A stretch of DNA of 64,000 nucleotides from Bacillota bacterium (GTDB taxonomy: Bacteria > Bacillota > JADQBR01), in NCBI GenBank assembly GCA_016278515.1, contig JADQBR010000006.1, positions 1 through 64,000 on the forward strand, written 5' to 3'. Numbering within the stretch: the stretch's first letter is position 1; each line of letters begins with the position of its first letter. Both the position numbers and the translations under genes were made by a program. The notes below the pieces were generated by a model. That model was not told where the DNA came from. It was given only the letters and a program-made list of their open reading frames with translations, and did not search any database. Positions 53,008 to 63,074 of the stretch are shown in pieces.

Positions 53008-53214
53008 GTGACTATTTCATCAGATGTTAAAACTTGTTTAGCTTCCTTAAAAAGTGCTCAGGCCAGCCTAGAACAGTTTGCTTTGGGCACCCAAAATAAA
53101 GAAGCTAAAAGCTTATTTGAAAATGCCGCAAAGTCAACCCATCAAATAGTTGAACAGGTGGAAAGCAGGGTTCAACAGATTGAACAACAAGAACCTCAAT
53201 TTAAGGGTTTTTAA
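53008..53214 (+). CDS. DUF1657 small protein, spoVA-associated
   Basis: 68 residues with a helical DUF1657 domain (SLKSAQASLEQFALGTQNKE). It resembles the C-terminus of the divergent DUF421 protein. GTG 53008 lies eight bases after GGAGG. Proteins of this family belong to the spoVA2mob operons. It is divergent from the spoVA operon with about 150 bases between. Confidence 0.82.
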   Translation: MTISSDVKTCLASLKSAQASLEQFALGTQNKEAKSLFENAAKSTHQIVEQVESRVQQIEQQEPQFKGF

Positions 53215-53424
53215 CAAAACTTGTAAAGCCTTTTTTCTAAGTAATATTTTGATAAACGGGTCAAGGATACATACTCCAGATCATAGTCCCGGACATTTTC
53301 TCTATTCCGTGAAAGTGATGGAGTGTTAATTGCGGGTTTTTCAATGAATTCAAAAAATATAGATGAGTGTTACTATAACATGAATGAGTTAATCAAACTC
53401 AATCTTAACAGGTGGCAAACAAAA

Positions 53425-53460
53425 CGTCCCCATGGCTATTCCCGTCCCCATGGCTATTCC
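53425..53460. repeat. 18-bp tandem repeat, two copies
   Basis: CGTCCCCATGGCTATTCC occurs twice head to tail without a gap (53425-53442 and 53443-53460). No open frame with a ribosome site covers it. Confidence 0.8.
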
Positions 53461-53519
53461 TTAGCTAGGTGACAGGTTTTCTTTCAAACCATCGGCTCGG
53501 CAACATGCCTCGCAAACCA

Positions 53520-53548
53520 AAAAAGCCTCAATCGCAATTGAGGCTTTA
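53520..53548 (-). terminator. Hairpin with minus-strand U tract, related to the hairpin at 54289
   Basis: AAAGCCTCAAT and ATTGAGGCTTT form an 11-bp stem; the minus-strand tail is TTTTTT. The outside flank ATGTAATCTC also appears after the hairpin at 54289-54325. Confidence 0.65.
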
Positions 53549-53799
53549 AACATGTAATCTCCAATCATTTAAAGTTTTATTCCCTATTTGTCCGTATCCT
53601 GCAGTAGTACTTTGGATAAAATAAATTAATAAGATTTTTGACTGGCCTAATTGTAAGATGATTAGGTGCTTTAGGCGATAGCATACATTCCATGTCCTAT
53701 ATTTTTAATTGGCTCTTCAATGACGGCTCATAATATATCGCAACTAATATTTCCAACCTAGACCCTTTTTATATAGGACGTAAAAAAGGAGCATTCTTT

Positions 53800-54249
53800 A
53801 TGTATGATCGACTTAATACTGGGGCCGCAAGTGGAATAATTGCCGGTATTATAATGGGATTAATCAGCATGACATTATTTGCAGTTGGAATTTGTGAGTT
53901 ATGTATAATTGCTATTGGTGGTGGAATTTTTACGAGTCAGCTAATGGAAAAATTGTTTATCGATGGTGTTATATTGGCATGGCTGATTCACTTTGCGTTA
54001 AGTGGGGCATTTGGAATAATGATAGCTATAATGTTGAAGTATTCTGGCACTAGATATCATATACTTAAAGGAGCAGGTTTATTAACCTTAGTATATTTAG
54101 TTAATATCGGCTTTTTGGCTCCAATTAGAGGAGTCTTCCCTGATAACCAGGAATATTTTGATTTACTTTTAATACTTTTATATCATATTTTATTTGGAAG
54201 TTTAGCTAGCTTTTTAATTGTTAAATATGAACAGAAAAAGGTTGTATAA
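53800..54249 (+). CDS. Small membrane protein, unknown function
   Basis: 149 residues and four membrane helices. GAASGIIAGIIMGLISM opens the protein and HFALSGAFGIMIAIML is a later helix. I do not recognise the family. AAAGGAG precedes the ATG. It is flanked by two related hairpins with the same outside bases. Confidence 0.65.
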   Translation: MYDRLNTGAASGIIAGIIMGLISMTLFAVGICELCIIAIGGGIFTSQLMEKLFIDGVILAWLIHFALSGAFGIMIAIMLKYSGTRYHILKGAGLLTLVYLVNIGFLAPIRGVFPDNQEYFDLLLILLYHILFGSLASFLIVKYEQKKVV

Positions 54250-54288
54250 AGAAATAATTAAATCTATTGAGGCTTAGAAATAAACTAC

Positions 54289-54325
54289 AAAAGCCTCAAT
54301 CAAAAAAATTTGATCGAGGCCTTAA
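54289..54325 (-). terminator. Terminator of the ABC exporter operon
   Basis: On the minus strand GCCTCGATCAAA pairs with TTTGATTGAGGC (one G-U), followed by TTTTGTAGTTT, about 55 bases after the adaptor stop. It may also serve the convergent membrane-protein gene. Confidence 0.75.
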
Positions 54326-54381
54326 CGATGTAATCTCTGTTCTATATAGTACTGCCCTATAGTTATGACATGGATTACAAG

Positions 54382-55647
54382 TTATTCTTTCCCTTTCCCC
54401 ACTACCTTCTGCCCTTCTTGAAGTCCCTCTAACTGGGGATTTAAAATAACTAGGTCCCCGGACTTTAACCCTTTGCTGATTACTACCTCAATATCGTTTT
54501 CAAAACCTTTTTCCACAGGTTGCACTGCTGCTTCGCCCTGACGTACAATCCATAACGCTTCACCCTTTTCGTACGGAAATAAAGCAGTTTTCGGAACAAC
54601 TAATTTGTTCTGTTGTTTCCCTACCGTAAAGATAACTTCTAAAGTATACCCTGGTCTCAAGTGCATATTTGCAGGTATATTAGGTTCCAACGTAACTTTT
54701 ACTCTTCTTTCGTTTAAACCTAAAGGAGACATTTTTTCAACAGCTGAGGGGGCAATCCGACTGACAATTCCCTCGAAAGGCACATTTCCGCCTTGCTTAT
54801 CTTGAACTAATTGAACCTTTTCCCCCTTCTTTACATTGACCAGATCTTCAGTAAGCACGTATACTTCTACCTGATAGGCATCCCTTTGAAAAATAGTCAT
54901 GATAGGCATATTGGGGCTTACTGTCATACCTTCTTTAACGGTTAAGTCTGATACAACCCCATCTACCGGCGATGCAATCTTATAGTTTGCCAGTTGGTAC
55001 TTCAATAAATCTATTTGGGCCTGCAATGCCTCTCTTCTACCGGCATAAAACTGCTTTGTTCCACCGCTGGGGCTGTGAGATTCATATAGCAAATCCAAAG
55101 CTTCTTTTTGCTGCTTGAGATTAATTCGGGCTCTTTCTACAGCATCTTGGGCCTCCTCGTACTCACTCTTAGTCGTAATTCCTGCCTCGAACAGTTCTTC
55201 AACCCTTCCAAAGTTATTCTCAGCCGTTTTCAGACCATTACTAGCCTGTTCCACCGCCAGCTGCTGGCTTCTGATTTGAGCTTCATAAGGTTCTTGAGAA
55301 GATTGTTTCTGTTCACCTTCTAAGCTGACTAGCTGCCCTTGAAGCTGTTTTATTTGATACATTAATTCTTTAGACTCCAGAACTGCCAGCACTCCACCCT
55401 TATCCGTCGTGTCACCCTCCGCCACAGGCAGTTGGGCAATCTTTCCACCATAGGCAGGGTATATGGGACGCTCTATCTTAGAAACAACTGCCCCATCCTC
55501 TACAAAAGTCTTAGCAATATTGCTGGGTTGCACTTGCAGCAAGTCTGCCTCTAATGGCCTAGTATTTTGGAATAAGATGGTTCCAATAACGGCCGCCCCA
55601 ATTAATACTCCCAATATGATTTTCCATCTAGTCTTCATATTACTCAC
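54382..55647 (-). CDS. HlyD/MacA-like membrane fusion adaptor protein
   Basis: 421 residues. One N-terminal membrane helix (about 8-28), a biotinyl-lipoyl-like half (GGKIAQLPVAEGDTTDKGGV and YKIASPVDGVVSDLTVKEGM), a coiled coil between them (about 90-190), and a C-terminal beta-barrel. It connects an ABC exporter to the exterior. It is last in the ATPase-permease-adaptor operon, 12 bases after the permease. Confidence 0.9.
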   Translation of the reverse strand: MSNMKTRWKIILGVLIGAAVIGTILFQNTRPLEADLLQVQPSNIAKTFVEDGAVVSKIERPIYPAYGGKIAQLPVAEGDTTDKGGVLAVLESKELMYQIKQLQGQLVSLEGEQKQSSQEPYEAQIRSQQLAVEQASNGLKTAENNFGRVEELFEAGITTKSEYEEAQDAVERARINLKQQKEALDLLYESHSPSGGTKQFYAGRREALQAQIDLLKYQLANYKIASPVDGVVSDLTVKEGMTVSPNMPIMTIFQRDAYQVEVYVLTEDLVNVKKGEKVQLVQDKQGGNVPFEGIVSRIAPSAVEKMSPLGLNERRVKVTLEPNIPANMHLRPGYTLEVIFTVGKQQNKLVVPKTALFPYEKGEALWIVRQGEAAVQPVEKGFENDIEVVISKGLKSGDLVILNPQLEGLQEGQKVVGKGKE

Positions 55648-55659
55648 CCTACCTCTCCT

Positions 55660-58026
55660 TTATTCTCTTGCCTTAAGGGTATCCGCCAAATTCAATCTTT
55701 TTATCTTCTGTGCCGCCATCTGTTGAGCAATCCAAATAGATAAAGCAGTTACTAAAAATGCCATTACAAAAGATGAAGATGTCAAATTTGTAGGCATTGT
55801 ATACACATCATTACTCATAGATTGAGATATCCCAACAAGAAATGCTTTAGATAAAGGTATCCCGCCAATCATGCCGAGCACTCCAATGAACCACTGCTCA
55901 AAAGTTATCACGGATAGCACCTCTCTAGGCGTCATACCCAATACGCGCATAGAAGCCAATTCATGACTCCGTTCTGACAGAGTAATGATGGATGAGTTAT
56001 AAATTATTGCAAACCCAATAATTATTCCAATTAACGCATAAATGTAAATCATACTGCCAAAGGATGCCATCAGTTCCTGGGACTGTCTAAGTCTCTTCCC
56101 CAGGTCATCAACTCCGGCTATCACCGCACTTTCCCTATATTTATTCTGAAGCGCAGAGATATTTTCCGGATTTATACTTATCATATAGGAAGTGGTGAAT
56201 CCTTTGTAACCCAGAGACTCCTGCAAAGCTCCAATTTCCATGTATGCGTTGACCCCGAGATACTGGGGAATAATCCCTACTACTTCCAATTCCGTATTAT
56301 CTTCATCTTGGCTCAGCCGGTCGGTTAAATGCAATCGAGTTCCAACATGAGCGTTCAAGAGCCGTGCTAACCGCTCGGAAAGAAGCAAACCATTCGTAGG
56401 AGGAGCAACCTTATTATAATCCTTATCCATTATGTTATAGAGCAAACTGTCTTCCTGAATACCAAGTATGGCAACGTCCTTCTTAAGCCATTTGTTTTTT
56501 AAGGTTGCCGGGACCTCAGCCATCGGCTCTACCCTCTTTACTCCAGGAAAGTTGTATAGTTCTCCCTCAGCACTTTTCTGATTAGAAGGAGCGGATAAAG
56601 TTACCTTAACATCATAAGTTTCCACCTTCTGGTACTGGTCAAAAAGCATCACTTTAATCAGGTCGTTCATGGACCAAGTAAAAGCCAAAATTGCAAAAGT
56701 AAACATAATACCGACAAATATAAAAGCACTTCTGCCTTTATTCCGCGCCATATTTCGCACTGCCATCTTACCTTGAGCAGTAAGAATGCTCCAAAAAAAT
56801 CTAACTTTTTCCAACCATATTTTTCTCCCTATTGGAGGCGCTGGCGGTCTCATAGCTTCTGCCGGTTCTAAGGTAAGAATCTTTTTTGAACCTTGGTATC
56901 CTGCAAACAACGAAAATATTATGGATAGCATTAGCCCCAGCAAGAGATATCTGGGAGAAAACTGGCCGTTAAGTCCAGGCATGTTAAAAAATAATTGATA
57001 CATTGAGGTAAACGGGTATGAAAGAGCAATACCCGATAACCCTCCCAAAAGACCACCCGCAACACCAAGCACCAACGCATATGATAAATAATGCCCCAGC
57101 ACTTCTCTTTCGGTATAGCCAAATGCCTTAAGTATCCCTATTTGGCCGCGCTGCTGCTCAACCATTCTTTTCAGCATAATATAAAGAATTACACCGGCAA
57201 TTGACAGAAATAATATAGGCATACCCTGGGCCGCAGCCTCCAACCCCTTTAATTCCTCAGATAATAGCATGTGACTCACCTGATCTTTACGGGGATAGAT
57301 AGCCTCTAGGCCATAAGTCTTTAATTTGGGTTTAAGTAGTTCTTCCACATCTTTATAACTTGCTCCTGGCTCCAAAGTAAACACTACGTTATTTGCCACT
57401 TCCTGATACGAAAATAACGCTTTCATTACATCGTAGGGCAGAAAAGCAATTCCAAAGGTTTCAGGGTTAGGAAACAAGTCACTAGAGGTGCGTAATGCAT
57501 AAATAAATTCAGGACTTCTGCCATAGCCTACCACTCGCAAACTTTTCTTGGCACCTTGGGCTATCACATCAATCTGTTGATTTATTTCGATCTTGTTTGC
57601 GTCATAAAACTTATTGTCCACCCAGACATTCATTTCCTTACTGTTCAAAGGAATGCCTTGGAGTAAATCCACTCCGTTAATAAGAGAAGAATTCTGCGTC
57701 GACGGCAAAGACACTAGTCGCAGGTAAACGTTTTCATCCCTGTTTGGAAAAAGTACCCTGGCATCCTTCACCAACCGCCCTTGAATGCTCTTTATACCAT
57801 CAATATTTTGTAATTTCTTAACTTCCGACATGGGCATACTTCGAACCTTAATAAACCCGTCAGCAAAATTTTGATTAGAGTAAAAGTTTTTCTGAGAAAG
57901 TTTCAGGTTATCTATAACCATTGAAAAAGCACTGAAAACCATCAACCCTATGATAATTATGATTATGCAAGCTATATATGCACCTTTATTTTCCTTTATG
58001 TCGCGCCATGTTTTCTTCCATAACAT
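55660..58026 (-). CDS. FtsX-like ABC transporter permease
   Basis: 788 residues with ten or so membrane segments in two FtsX-like repeats. The N-terminus has WRDIKENKGAYIACIIIIII, and ARNKGRSAFIFVGIMFTFAI starts the second repeat, followed by SERSHELASMRVLGMTPREV. These pump lipids, peptides or drugs. The start codon overlaps the ATPase stop by one base (TGATG). Confidence 0.93.
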   Translation of the reverse strand: MLWKKTWRDIKENKGAYIACIIIIIIGLMVFSAFSMVIDNLKLSQKNFYSNQNFADGFIKVRSMPMSEVKKLQNIDGIKSIQGRLVKDARVLFPNRDENVYLRLVSLPSTQNSSLINGVDLLQGIPLNSKEMNVWVDNKFYDANKIEINQQIDVIAQGAKKSLRVVGYGRSPEFIYALRTSSDLFPNPETFGIAFLPYDVMKALFSYQEVANNVVFTLEPGASYKDVEELLKPKLKTYGLEAIYPRKDQVSHMLLSEELKGLEAAAQGMPILFLSIAGVILYIMLKRMVEQQRGQIGILKAFGYTEREVLGHYLSYALVLGVAGGLLGGLSGIALSYPFTSMYQLFFNMPGLNGQFSPRYLLLGLMLSIIFSLFAGYQGSKKILTLEPAEAMRPPAPPIGRKIWLEKVRFFWSILTAQGKMAVRNMARNKGRSAFIFVGIMFTFAILAFTWSMNDLIKVMLFDQYQKVETYDVKVTLSAPSNQKSAEGELYNFPGVKRVEPMAEVPATLKNKWLKKDVAILGIQEDSLLYNIMDKDYNKVAPPTNGLLLSERLARLLNAHVGTRLHLTDRLSQDEDNTELEVVGIIPQYLGVNAYMEIGALQESLGYKGFTTSYMISINPENISALQNKYRESAVIAGVDDLGKRLRQSQELMASFGSMIYIYALIGIIIGFAIIYNSSIITLSERSHELASMRVLGMTPREVLSVITFEQWFIGVLGMIGGIPLSKAFLVGISQSMSNDVYTMPTNLTSSSFVMAFLVTALSIWIAQQMAAQKIKRLNLADTLKARE

Positions 58027-58730
58027 CACCAAGTCACCTTCTCCGGCGATACGGGTTCACTATTTCTCTCTATGCGATCAATCGTTCCATCCTTTAAGTA
58101 AAATACCCGGTCTGCAATTTCTGCAATCGCTGTATTGTGAGTTATTATGACAGCAGTCTTGCCAAAATCTCGGCAGGATTCTTTTAGCAGTTTTAAGACT
58201 TGAACACTTGTTTGGGAATCCAAGGCTCCCGTGGGTTCGTCACATAACAGCATAGTAGGATTTTTGGCCAAAGCACGTGCTAGTGCGATACGCTGCTGCT
58301 CTCCACCTGACAGCTGAGATGGGAAATGGTCAGCCCTGTCAGCCAAGCCCACCTTTTGCAGCAGTTCATCAATGGGCAGCGGATCTTTAGAAATTTGCGC
58401 AGCCAAGTGGATATTCTCTTTTGCCGTTAGATTAGGCATTAAATTATAAAATTGGAATACAAAGCCAACATCATTTCTTCTATAAAGAGTAAGCTGTTTA
58501 GCGTCCGCTTGGTGTAGCGGTACACCTTGATAAAATAATTCGCCGCCGCTTGCATTATCCATGCCTCCGATAATATTAAGCAATGTACTTTTTCCCGATC
58601 CGCTTGGTCCTAAAATGACCAATAGCTCGCCTTCATAGAGTTCAAAATTTGCATCCTTCAAGGCTGCCACCGTTACCTCACCCATTTGATATTCTTTAGA
58701 CAAATTTTTCCCTACCATAATTGGCTCCAT
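58026..58730 (-). CDS. ABC transporter ATP-binding protein (MacB/LolD type)
   Basis: 234 residues. Walker [17 protein letters not shown], signature [17 protein letters not shown] and Walker [13 protein letters not shown] are present. ATG 58730 has GGGAGGG upstream. First gene of the exporter operon. Confidence 0.95.
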   Translation of the reverse strand: MEPIMVGKNLSKEYQMGEVTVAALKDANFELYEGELLVILGPSGSGKSTLLNIIGGMDNASGGELFYQGVPLHQADAKQLTLYRRNDVGFVFQFYNLMPNLTAKENIHLAAQISKDPLPIDELLQKVGLADRADHFPSQLSGGEQQRIALARALAKNPTMLLCDEPTGALDSQTSVQVLKLLKESCRDFGKTAVIITHNTAIAEIADRVFYLKDGTIDRIERNSEPVSPEKVTW

Positions 58731-58927
58731 TGCAGTTCCCTCCCGGAGGCACTGATTTCCTTTATTTTTCATACTACTCCACTAACATTTTCTCGCACTT
58801 TTAAATATAAATCAATATAATTATTATAAACTTATTATAAACTGTAGCCAATATCACTTAATTAGAGGATTATTGTACTAATAAGGGAAAACTTTAGTAC
58901 AGTCTACATCAGAAGAAGGTGAACAAC

Positions 58928-60223
58928 GTGGGCCATCTAATTGGCAAAGATATATATCGTAAAGTAGGCAGTAAAATAGATAATCTTAATACTAGAGCAC
59001 CTTGGAACGATTCTCTGGGAAACATTGTAAAGGAACTGTACAGCGAGGAAGAAGCTAACTTGTTGGTGCAAATGCCTTACTCCTTATCAACTGCTGACAG
59101 GATTGCTAAGGTTACCAATTATGAATTGAAGAAAGCCCTGGGGATATTAGAAAACATGGCCAATAAAGGACTGGTAATAGACCTATATCATAACCATCAG
59201 TATCATTATATGCCGTCTCCTGTAATGATAGGCATTTTTGAATTTACTATGATGCGAACAGATCATCATGGGATAAAACACCGCGCTGAACTGTTTAACG
59301 AATATTTATCTAATAGTGATGAATACTATCGGGCAAACTTTAACAAAAATCACAAAGTGTCAATTGCTAGAGCGCTTCCCCATTCAGGGACAGTGGCGCC
59401 GGAAGATAATGTAGAAATTCTATCCTATGAAAAAGCAGAGGCAATTGTTGCAAGTCACGACAAATTTGCCATTGGCACTTGCGCGTGCCGTCACGAAAAG
59501 CTTCACGCCAACCAAAAAAAATGTGATACTCCCCTTGAAACTTGTTCCTCATTTGGTTATGCAGCGGACTATTTAATCAGACATGGTCTAGGCAGAGAAG
59601 TAAGCCGCGAAGAAATGTCAGCAAACCTGGAACGCTGTAAAGACTTAGGCTTAGTCTTTACAGCAGATAACGTTCAAAGAAACGTTTCCTTCATTTGCTG
59701 CTGTTGCTCTTGTTGCTGCAATTTACTTCAAGGCATAAATAAATACGGCTACCCAAATACCGTAGTAACTTCTACTTTTATCGCGACAGTTGATAATAAC
59801 AAATGTACGGGTTGCGGGAAATGTGCGAAAGAATGCCCAATTAATGCAATTACGATGATAAAAGAGGGACCGAACCCGCTGGCTGAGATAAATAAGGAGA
59901 TTTGCTTAGGCTGTGGTGTCTGCAGTCTCAAATGTCCAAACGATAGTCTTAAGCTAAAAAAGCGTCAACAACAAGTCATTCACCCGGAAACCATTTTCGA
60001 AAGAATTATTCTTTCAAGCCTTGAGCGAAATTCTCTGCAAAACCTTATCTTTGATAACCCACAGTCCATTACTCACAAGGTTATGAGAGGTTTTATCGGC
60101 GGCTTCCTTGGACTACCGCCTGTTAAAAAAACATTGATGAGCAATTTGTTCCGTTCAAGGTTTCTATCCTTACTAGCTGCAGGTACGGGTTTACAAGGGA
60201 ATAAATTTTTAACAAAACTTTAG
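58928..60223 (+). CDS. 4Fe-4S ferredoxin-type protein with winged-helix start and cysteine cluster
   Basis: 431 residues. Residues about 50-105 look like a winged helix (STADRIAKVTNYELKKALG). The middle part has TCACRH and SFICCCCSCCCNLL, seven cysteines within eight residues. Two ferredoxin motifs follow (CTGCGKCAKECP, CLGCGVCSLKCP). The C-terminal tail is basic and partly hydrophobic. GTG 58928 was chosen because AGAAGGTG is just upstream; a GTG three codons earlier overlaps it. Family members occur in anaerobes; the role is unknown. Confidence 0.85.
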   Translation: MGHLIGKDIYRKVGSKIDNLNTRAPWNDSLGNIVKELYSEEEANLLVQMPYSLSTADRIAKVTNYELKKALGILENMANKGLVIDLYHNHQYHYMPSPVMIGIFEFTMMRTDHHGIKHRAELFNEYLSNSDEYYRANFNKNHKVSIARALPHSGTVAPEDNVEILSYEKAEAIVASHDKFAIGTCACRHEKLHANQKKCDTPLETCSSFGYAADYLIRHGLGREVSREEMSANLERCKDLGLVFTADNVQRNVSFICCCCSCCCNLLQGINKYGYPNTVVTSTFIATVDNNKCTGCGKCAKECPINAITMIKEGPNPLAEINKEICLGCGVCSLKCPNDSLKLKKRQQQVIHPETIFERIILSSLERNSLQNLIFDNPQSITHKVMRGFIGGFLGLPPVKKTLMSNLFRSRFLSLLAAGTGLQGNKFLTKL

Positions 60224-60400
60224 TATGAAATAGAAAGCGTCGTATGTTAGTGAGTAATGGGTTCAATTTTTGAGGATAAAATTATAATTGTCATCAGTTT
60301 TTTGTAAAGATTAGTATTTCGATCGTAAAAGTATAGCGTTATATATCGCCTAATCATGCTATGATAGGCATATAAGTAGCGGTATTGAGGAGCTTAGAAT

Positions 60401-63061
60401 ATGACTCAATCTAAACTGATAAAACATGAAAATATAACAAGAGGTAAAATTACAATATTTTTAGGATATGCATCCGGAGTAGGTAAAACTTATGCCATGT
60501 TCCAAAAAGCTAAAGAGCAATTAGTCCAAGGGGTGGATATTGTTGTTGCCTGGCCAGATACCTATGAAGTGGCCGAAAATGCTAACTTCCTAGAAGATTT
60601 ACCCCTAATTCCACCCAACAGACTAGAATATGAAGGTGAAAAGCATAAGGAAATGGACTTAACAGAACTTCTAAAACGTAGACCTAAGCTAGCGATAATA
60701 GATGACCTTGCCCATATTAATGCCCCAGGTTCCTGTCATTTGCACAGATACCAGGATATAGAAGAGGTCCTGCAGGCAGGAATAAGTGTATACACCACCT
60801 TAAATATTCAAAGTGTTGAAAGCCTAGTTGATATTGTTGCACAAATTACTGGAATTGAAGTAACAGAAACTGTGCCGGATTACTTATTGGAAAATGCAGA
60901 TCAGATTAAGTTTATTGATCTACCCCCAGAAGAATTAATAGACCGTTTAAAAAAGGCAGAGATACCAAGATCACTACAGGAGAAGAAGGCTTTATCTAAA
61001 CTGGGTAATATTAATGCGCTAAGAGAACTAGCATTTCGTTATACTGCCCAAAATGTGGATAAAAAATTGATTAACTATATGAAAGAACATAATATAAAGG
61101 GCCCTTGGCCTGTTGGTGATAAAATAATGGCATGTATAGGGCCTAGTCCATTCTCCGCACAAGTACTTAGAACTGCACGACGTATGGCGGCAGGATTGAA
61201 GGCGCAGCTAGTTGTTGCTTATGTGGAAACTCCTTATAAATATCCAGCTAAAGAAAGCGAACAAGATCAGTTAAGTTATAATCTTCGATTAGCAGAGGAA
61301 TTGGGAGCGGAGATTGTGCATTTAGCTGGAAATAGTGTTTCAGATGAATTAATAGCTTTAGCCGGGCGTAAAAATGTTACTCAAATCGTAATAGGCAAAC
61401 CCCTTCATTCGCGTTTCCGAGATTTTTGGCGAGAATCTATTGTGAACGATGTTATACGAGGCAGCCATGGAATAAGCGTACATGTCATTCCAGGAAAACC
61501 TAAAAAAATTAAAAAGGCAAAACAAGTACATGGGTCTGCTAAAAGCCAAAGAGATTCTATCTGGCCTTATGTTGGAACTAATCTCTTTATTATAGCAATT
61601 ACTATATTTAATAAGCTACTCGAACCCGCCTTTGATTTAACAAACATAGCATTACTTTATTTACTCCCTGTTTTATTTAGTGCAGTTTATTGGGGGCAAG
61701 GGCCTTCAATTATGGCATCTCTAGTAGGTGTACTGGCTTTTGATATCTTTTTTGTGCCGCCGGTGCTTAGCATTACTGTTGCAGATCTACGTTATTTATT
61801 GAGCTTTGCAATTTTTCTTTTAGTAGCTTTAATTACAAGTAACATGGCCATAAGGTTAAGTAACCAAGCCAATCTCGCCCGTGTTAGAGAAGCAAGAACG
61901 GGTGCACTTTATGCACTAAGTCGTAAAATTGTTGCTGAAACTGATATTGAAGGTGTTTTGAATACGGCGGTAAATGTTGTTTCAGAAACTATTGGTGGTA
62001 AGGCCATAATATATATTTCTAACAAGGACAAGCTTGAAATAGGCACTACTACGGCACTGCCTTCAGGGGCCCTTCTTGGAGTAAATGAACGGGAAACGGC
62101 TGATTGGGTCTTTAAGCACGGGGAAGCAGCTGGCAAAGGCACAGGGACCTTTAACAAGGCAAATGCTTCATACTTACCGCTTAGATCTGACGAGGAGAAC
62201 TTAGGTGTTCTGGGGGTACAAACGGAAACACCTAAAGAGTATCTTTCGCAAGAGCAAAGAAGATTGCTTGAAGCATTTGCAAACCTCATAGCGGTTGCAG
62301 TTATTAGACTGCAGTTGGCAGAAGAAGCACAAAAGGCTCAATACTTAGCCAAATCAGAGAAACTACGCACGGTTTTATTTAACTCAATATCCCATGAGAT
62401 ACGAACTCCCTTAGCATCAATCATCGGTGCAGTAAGTAGCCTGCTTGAACAAGGGGATGTTTTTAGCAAGAAGGATGAGATAGCCCTTTTACGAACAGTT
62501 AACGAAAGTGCGCATCGCATGGATAGGTTGGTCCGAAATATGTTTGATATGGCACGCTTGGAAAGTGGTAAATTAAAACTAAAACTGGAATGGTGTGACA
62601 TCCAAGATATTATAGGAGTTGCATTACGCAGGATGAAAGAATCTACAGTGTATCATAAACTAAGAGTTAAAGTTAACCCTAACCTACCTCTTGTTAAAGC
62701 TGATTTTGCCCTGCTAGAACAAGTCCTTATTAATCTCATTGAAAATGCTATAAAATACACCCTAAGCGGAAACGAAATTTTACTTGAGGTAGTTCGCCAG
62801 GGAAATGAAGTAAAATGGACAGTTGCCAACCAGGGAGAGGTAATTCCTGACAAAGAAAAAGAGAAAATATTTAACGAGTTTTATAGATCATACAATCCAG
62901 AGAGAAAAACCGAAGGAACAGGGCTAGGGTTAGCAATCTGCAAAGGGATTATTGAGGCTCACGGCGGTCGGATATGGCTTGAGAATGGACCAAATCAGTG
63001 GAACGTATTTGCATTTACCTTACCTTTGCAAGACAATCCTCCTAATCAAATCTTAGAGTAA
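60401..63061 (+). CDS. kdpD: Osmosensitive potassium-channel sensor histidine kinase KdpD
   Basis: 886 residues, full length. N-terminal KdpD domain with Walker A GYASGVGKTYAMF and IDDLAHINAPGS; a universal-stress-like domain (about 240-360); four membrane helices (about 385-490); a GAF-like part; and a histidine kinase with FNSISHEIRTPLASI and NLIENAIKYT. It senses K+ shortage. GAGGAG precedes the ATG. KdpE follows immediately. Confidence 0.95.
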   Translation: MTQSKLIKHENITRGKITIFLGYASGVGKTYAMFQKAKEQLVQGVDIVVAWPDTYEVAENANFLEDLPLIPPNRLEYEGEKHKEMDLTELLKRRPKLAIIDDLAHINAPGSCHLHRYQDIEEVLQAGISVYTTLNIQSVESLVDIVAQITGIEVTETVPDYLLENADQIKFIDLPPEELIDRLKKAEIPRSLQEKKALSKLGNINALRELAFRYTAQNVDKKLINYMKEHNIKGPWPVGDKIMACIGPSPFSAQVLRTARRMAAGLKAQLVVAYVETPYKYPAKESEQDQLSYNLRLAEELGAEIVHLAGNSVSDELIALAGRKNVTQIVIGKPLHSRFRDFWRESIVNDVIRGSHGISVHVIPGKPKKIKKAKQVHGSAKSQRDSIWPYVGTNLFIIAITIFNKLLEPAFDLTNIALLYLLPVLFSAVYWGQGPSIMASLVGVLAFDIFFVPPVLSITVADLRYLLSFAIFLLVALITSNMAIRLSNQANLARVREARTGALYALSRKIVAETDIEGVLNTAVNVVSETIGGKAIIYISNKDKLEIGTTTALPSGALLGVNERETADWVFKHGEAAGKGTGTFNKANASYLPLRSDEENLGVLGVQTETPKEYLSQEQRRLLEAFANLIAVAVIRLQLAEEAQKAQYLAKSEKLRTVLFNSISHEIRTPLASIIGAVSSLLEQGDVFSKKDEIALLRTVNESAHRMDRLVRNMFDMARLESGKLKLKLEWCDIQDIIGVALRRMKESTVYHKLRVKVNPNLPLVKADFALLEQVLINLIENAIKYTLSGNEILLEVVRQGNEVKWTVANQGEVIPDKEKEKIFNEFYRSYNPERKTEGTGLGLAICKGIIEAHGGRIWLENGPNQWNVFAFTLPLQDNPPNQILE

Positions 63062-63074
63062 AGTGGTGACCAAT

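Larger units (their letters stand above)
53215..53799. other. Intergenic stretch with tandem repeat and hairpin
   Basis: 585 bases without a supported gene. It holds an 18-bp tandem repeat (53425-53460) and a terminator-like hairpin (53522-53547). The promoter of the 53800 gene probably lies near 53700-53780, but no clear motif is seen. Confidence 0.5.

Noticed and set aside
60224-60400. c-di-AMP riboswitch upstream of kdpD
   Set aside because: I searched by eye for the conserved ydaO-type core and found none; only an ordinary A+T-rich leader is seen.
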